Assembly (NCBI GenBank): GCA_947259875.1
Contig: CAMYNX010000042.1
Span: forward strand, 1 to 32,134
From: an uncultured Gammaproteobacteria bacterium
GTDB taxonomy: Bacteria > Pseudomonadota > Gammaproteobacteria > Arenicellales > JAANXG01
DNA: 32,134 bases
Direction: 5' to 3'
Of the stretch, positions 30,934-32,134 are shown one piece after another; position 1 is the first letter of the stretch, and every line of letters starts with the position of its first letter. The notes under the pieces were generated by a model. It saw only the letters and a list, made by a program, of their open reading frames with translations. It made no database searches and had not been told where the DNA came from. Both the position numbers and the translations under genes were made by a program.

Positions 30934-32134
30934 TTACGCGAACTCGACGATGGGCTGATCAACCGCCAGTGTGTCGCCTGGCCACGCATGGATAGTGAGC
31001 ACCGTGCCGTCACGCTCCGCACGTAAGGTGTTCTCCATCTTCATCGCCTCGACCACAGCCATTTCTTCGCCTGCCTTGACCTCCTGTTCCGGCTTGACTG
31101 TGAGGGAAGTGAGGAGCCCGGGCATGGGAGACAGCAGGAACTTCGACATATCCGGTGGCTGTTTAATCGGCATGTGCCGATACAACTCGGCCACGCGTGG
31201 GGTCAGGACCATGACCGCAATTTCCGAGCCACCATGAAACAACTCATAACTCATATCGCGGCGTTCCACCTGCACGCATAGCTCAGCGCCGTTAAACGTG
31301 CCTTCGAACAGGGGCCGCCCAAACTGCCAGTCACTGCGTACCGCGAAGACCTCACCGCTGTATTCAACATCATGGCCGCCATCGGTCGCCTTTACGGAAA
31401 CCGGATGGTGCTGTCCGCCTATAACCACCACCCAGTTGTCCCGCACTTCACGCTCGTGCCCCGGCATCTGACCGGTGATCTTAGCGGCACGATCACGATA
31501 GCGGCGATTGATGGACGCAGCCACGGCAATAATCATCGCCGGATCTTCATGCGGGACGTCAGAGGCATGAAACCCATCCGGATATTCTTCGGCAATCAGG
31601 TTGGTGCTTAGTCGGCCCTCAATAAACCGCGGATGAGCCATTAGCGCCGCCAAAAAGCTGATATTGTGCGATACACCGCGGATATAGTATCGGTCCAGTG
31701 CTTCACGCATGCGCTGAATCGCTTGATCCCGTGTCGCACCGTGGGTAACCAACTTAGCGATCATCGGATCATAGTACATCGACACTTCCCCACCCTCGAA
31801 CACGCCGGTATCGACACGCACATGATCTGTCTCCTCGGGCGGCAGGTATCGAAAAAGACGACCGGTAGACGGCAGGAAGTTACGTAACGGATCTTCGGCA
31901 TAAACCCGGCACTCTATCGCCGAGCCTGTTAAATTAATGTCCTTCTGCGTGACGGGCAACAGCTCGCCATTTGCTACACCGATCATTAATTCGACCAAGT
32001 CCAATCCGGTGACAAACTCTGTGATCGGGTGTTCCACTTGCAGCCGGGTATTCATCTCGAGGAAATAAAAATTCTTGTCTGCGTCGACAATGAACTCAAC
32101 CGTGCCCGCTGATTTATACTGCACCGCCTTCGCC
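30934..32134 (-). CDS. pccA: Propionyl-CoA (acetyl-CoA-type) carboxylase, biotin carboxylase/biotin carrier subunit, partial
   Basis: The C-terminal 400 residues; the gene continues beyond the window end (frame open through A-K-A-V-Q-Y-K-S-A-G-T). It includes the end of the biotin carboxylase ATP-grasp domain (E-M-N-T-R-L-Q-V-E-H-P), the C-terminal biotin carboxylase domain (E-C-R-V-Y-A-E-D-P, V-D-T-G-V, Y-D-P-M-I-A-K-L), a middle BT-like region and a biotinyl domain with the biotinylated Lys in V-V-E-A-M-K-M-E-N. Position ahead of meaB and the epimerase gene favours propionyl-CoA carboxylase over methylcrotonyl- or acetyl-CoA carboxylase. The stop lies 10 bases before meaB. Confidence 0.9.
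   Translation of the reverse strand, partial: AKAVQYKSAGTVEFIVDADKNFYFLEMNTRLQVEHPITEFVTGLDLVELMIGVANGELLPVTQKDINLTGSAIECRVYAEDPLRNFLPSTGRLFRYLPPEETDHVRVDTGVFEGGEVSMYYDPMIAKLVTHGATRDQAIQRMREALDRYYIRGVSHNISFLAALMAHPRFIEGRLSTNLIAEEYPDGFHASDVPHEDPAMIIAVAASINRRYRDRAAKITGQMPGHEREVRDNWVVVIGGQHHPVSVKATDGGHDVEYSGEVFAVRSDWQFGRPLFEGTFNGAELCVQVERRDMSYELFHGGSEIAVMVLTPRVAELYRHMPIKQPPDMSKFLLSPMPGLLTSLTVKPEQEVKAGEEMAVVEAMKMENTLRAERDGTVLTIHAWPGDTLAVDQPIVEFA

Noticed and set aside
30924-31022. N-terminal extension of MeaB into the carboxylase gene
   Set aside because: It is antisense-free but merely another frame of the biotinyl domain; the GTG just after the carboxylase stop fits operon spacing.
1-32134. 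CRISPR array, phage or toxin-antitoxin system
   Set aside because: No regularly spaced direct repeats, cas-like, phage structural, integrase or toxin-antitoxin gene pairs were seen on either strand.

Overview
The window looks like chromosomal DNA of a gammaproteobacterium, probably an uncultivated or little-studied one. The evidence is the gene families: DUF6394 beside a TrkA-type channel, DUF1820, DUF1992, DUF2784, a phasin, an M48 protease with a LysM-like tail, a TRAP transporter and the methylmalonyl-CoA genes. Base composition is moderate. I see no tRNA, rRNA, CRISPR array, phage or intact insertion sequence.

Layout. 1-3.0 kb: 3' end of an M48 metalloprotease, a DUF2784 membrane protein, two copies of a dispersed intergenic repeat and a 542-residue PilZ-like protein. 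3.2-5.3 kb: DUF6394 membrane protein plus a two-RCK potassium channel. 5.3-6.1 kb: a third repeat copy, then a phasin with a clear terminator. 6.4-11.2 kb: an SDR protein, a YciA-type thioesterase, and a 1160-residue iron-sulfur flavoprotein that looks like NfnB and NfnA in one chain. 11.2-12.6 kb: gene-poor, with one Cys-rich lipoprotein. 12.6-15.6 kb: an MCE/MlaD lipoprotein, tartronate semialdehyde reductase and, divergently, glycerate kinase (lower glyoxylate/glycerate pathway). 15.6-19.6 kb: a SPOR-beta-barrel protein, a LolA-like periplasmic protein, a TetR regulator and endonuclease I. 19.8-23.3 kb: small conserved genes (DUF1992, Mth938-like, DUF1820), a PflX-type radical SAM protein, DUF99 and a PEBP protein, with a fourth repeat copy upstream. 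23.8-28.1 kb: a dctP-dctQ-dctM-malonyl-CoA decarboxylase operon, by context probably for malonate. 28.5-32.1 kb: a FabD-like malonyltransferase, then methylmalonyl-CoA epimerase, MeaB and the biotin carboxylase/biotin carrier subunit of an acyl-CoA carboxylase (partial), i.e. propionyl-CoA assimilation.

Most unusual points. (1) Three unrelated genes (malonyl-CoA decarboxylase, methylmalonyl-CoA epimerase, PflX-type radical SAM) each appear to lack one internal block of about 25-28 codons. In the decarboxylase this shifts the frame, and the true C-terminus can still be read in another frame. These may be real gene decay or an assembly/basecalling artefact, and raw reads should decide. (2) A modular dispersed repeat, starting with TATTGCACCAAGGATCCC, occurs in four intergenic places, with two conserved ends around a variable, partly palindromic core. 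(3) The Nfn-like single-chain flavoprotein may be a candidate electron-bifurcating or transhydrogenase-like enzyme. No wholly new defence or mobile system is visible. Functions are by motif recognition from memory, with no database search.
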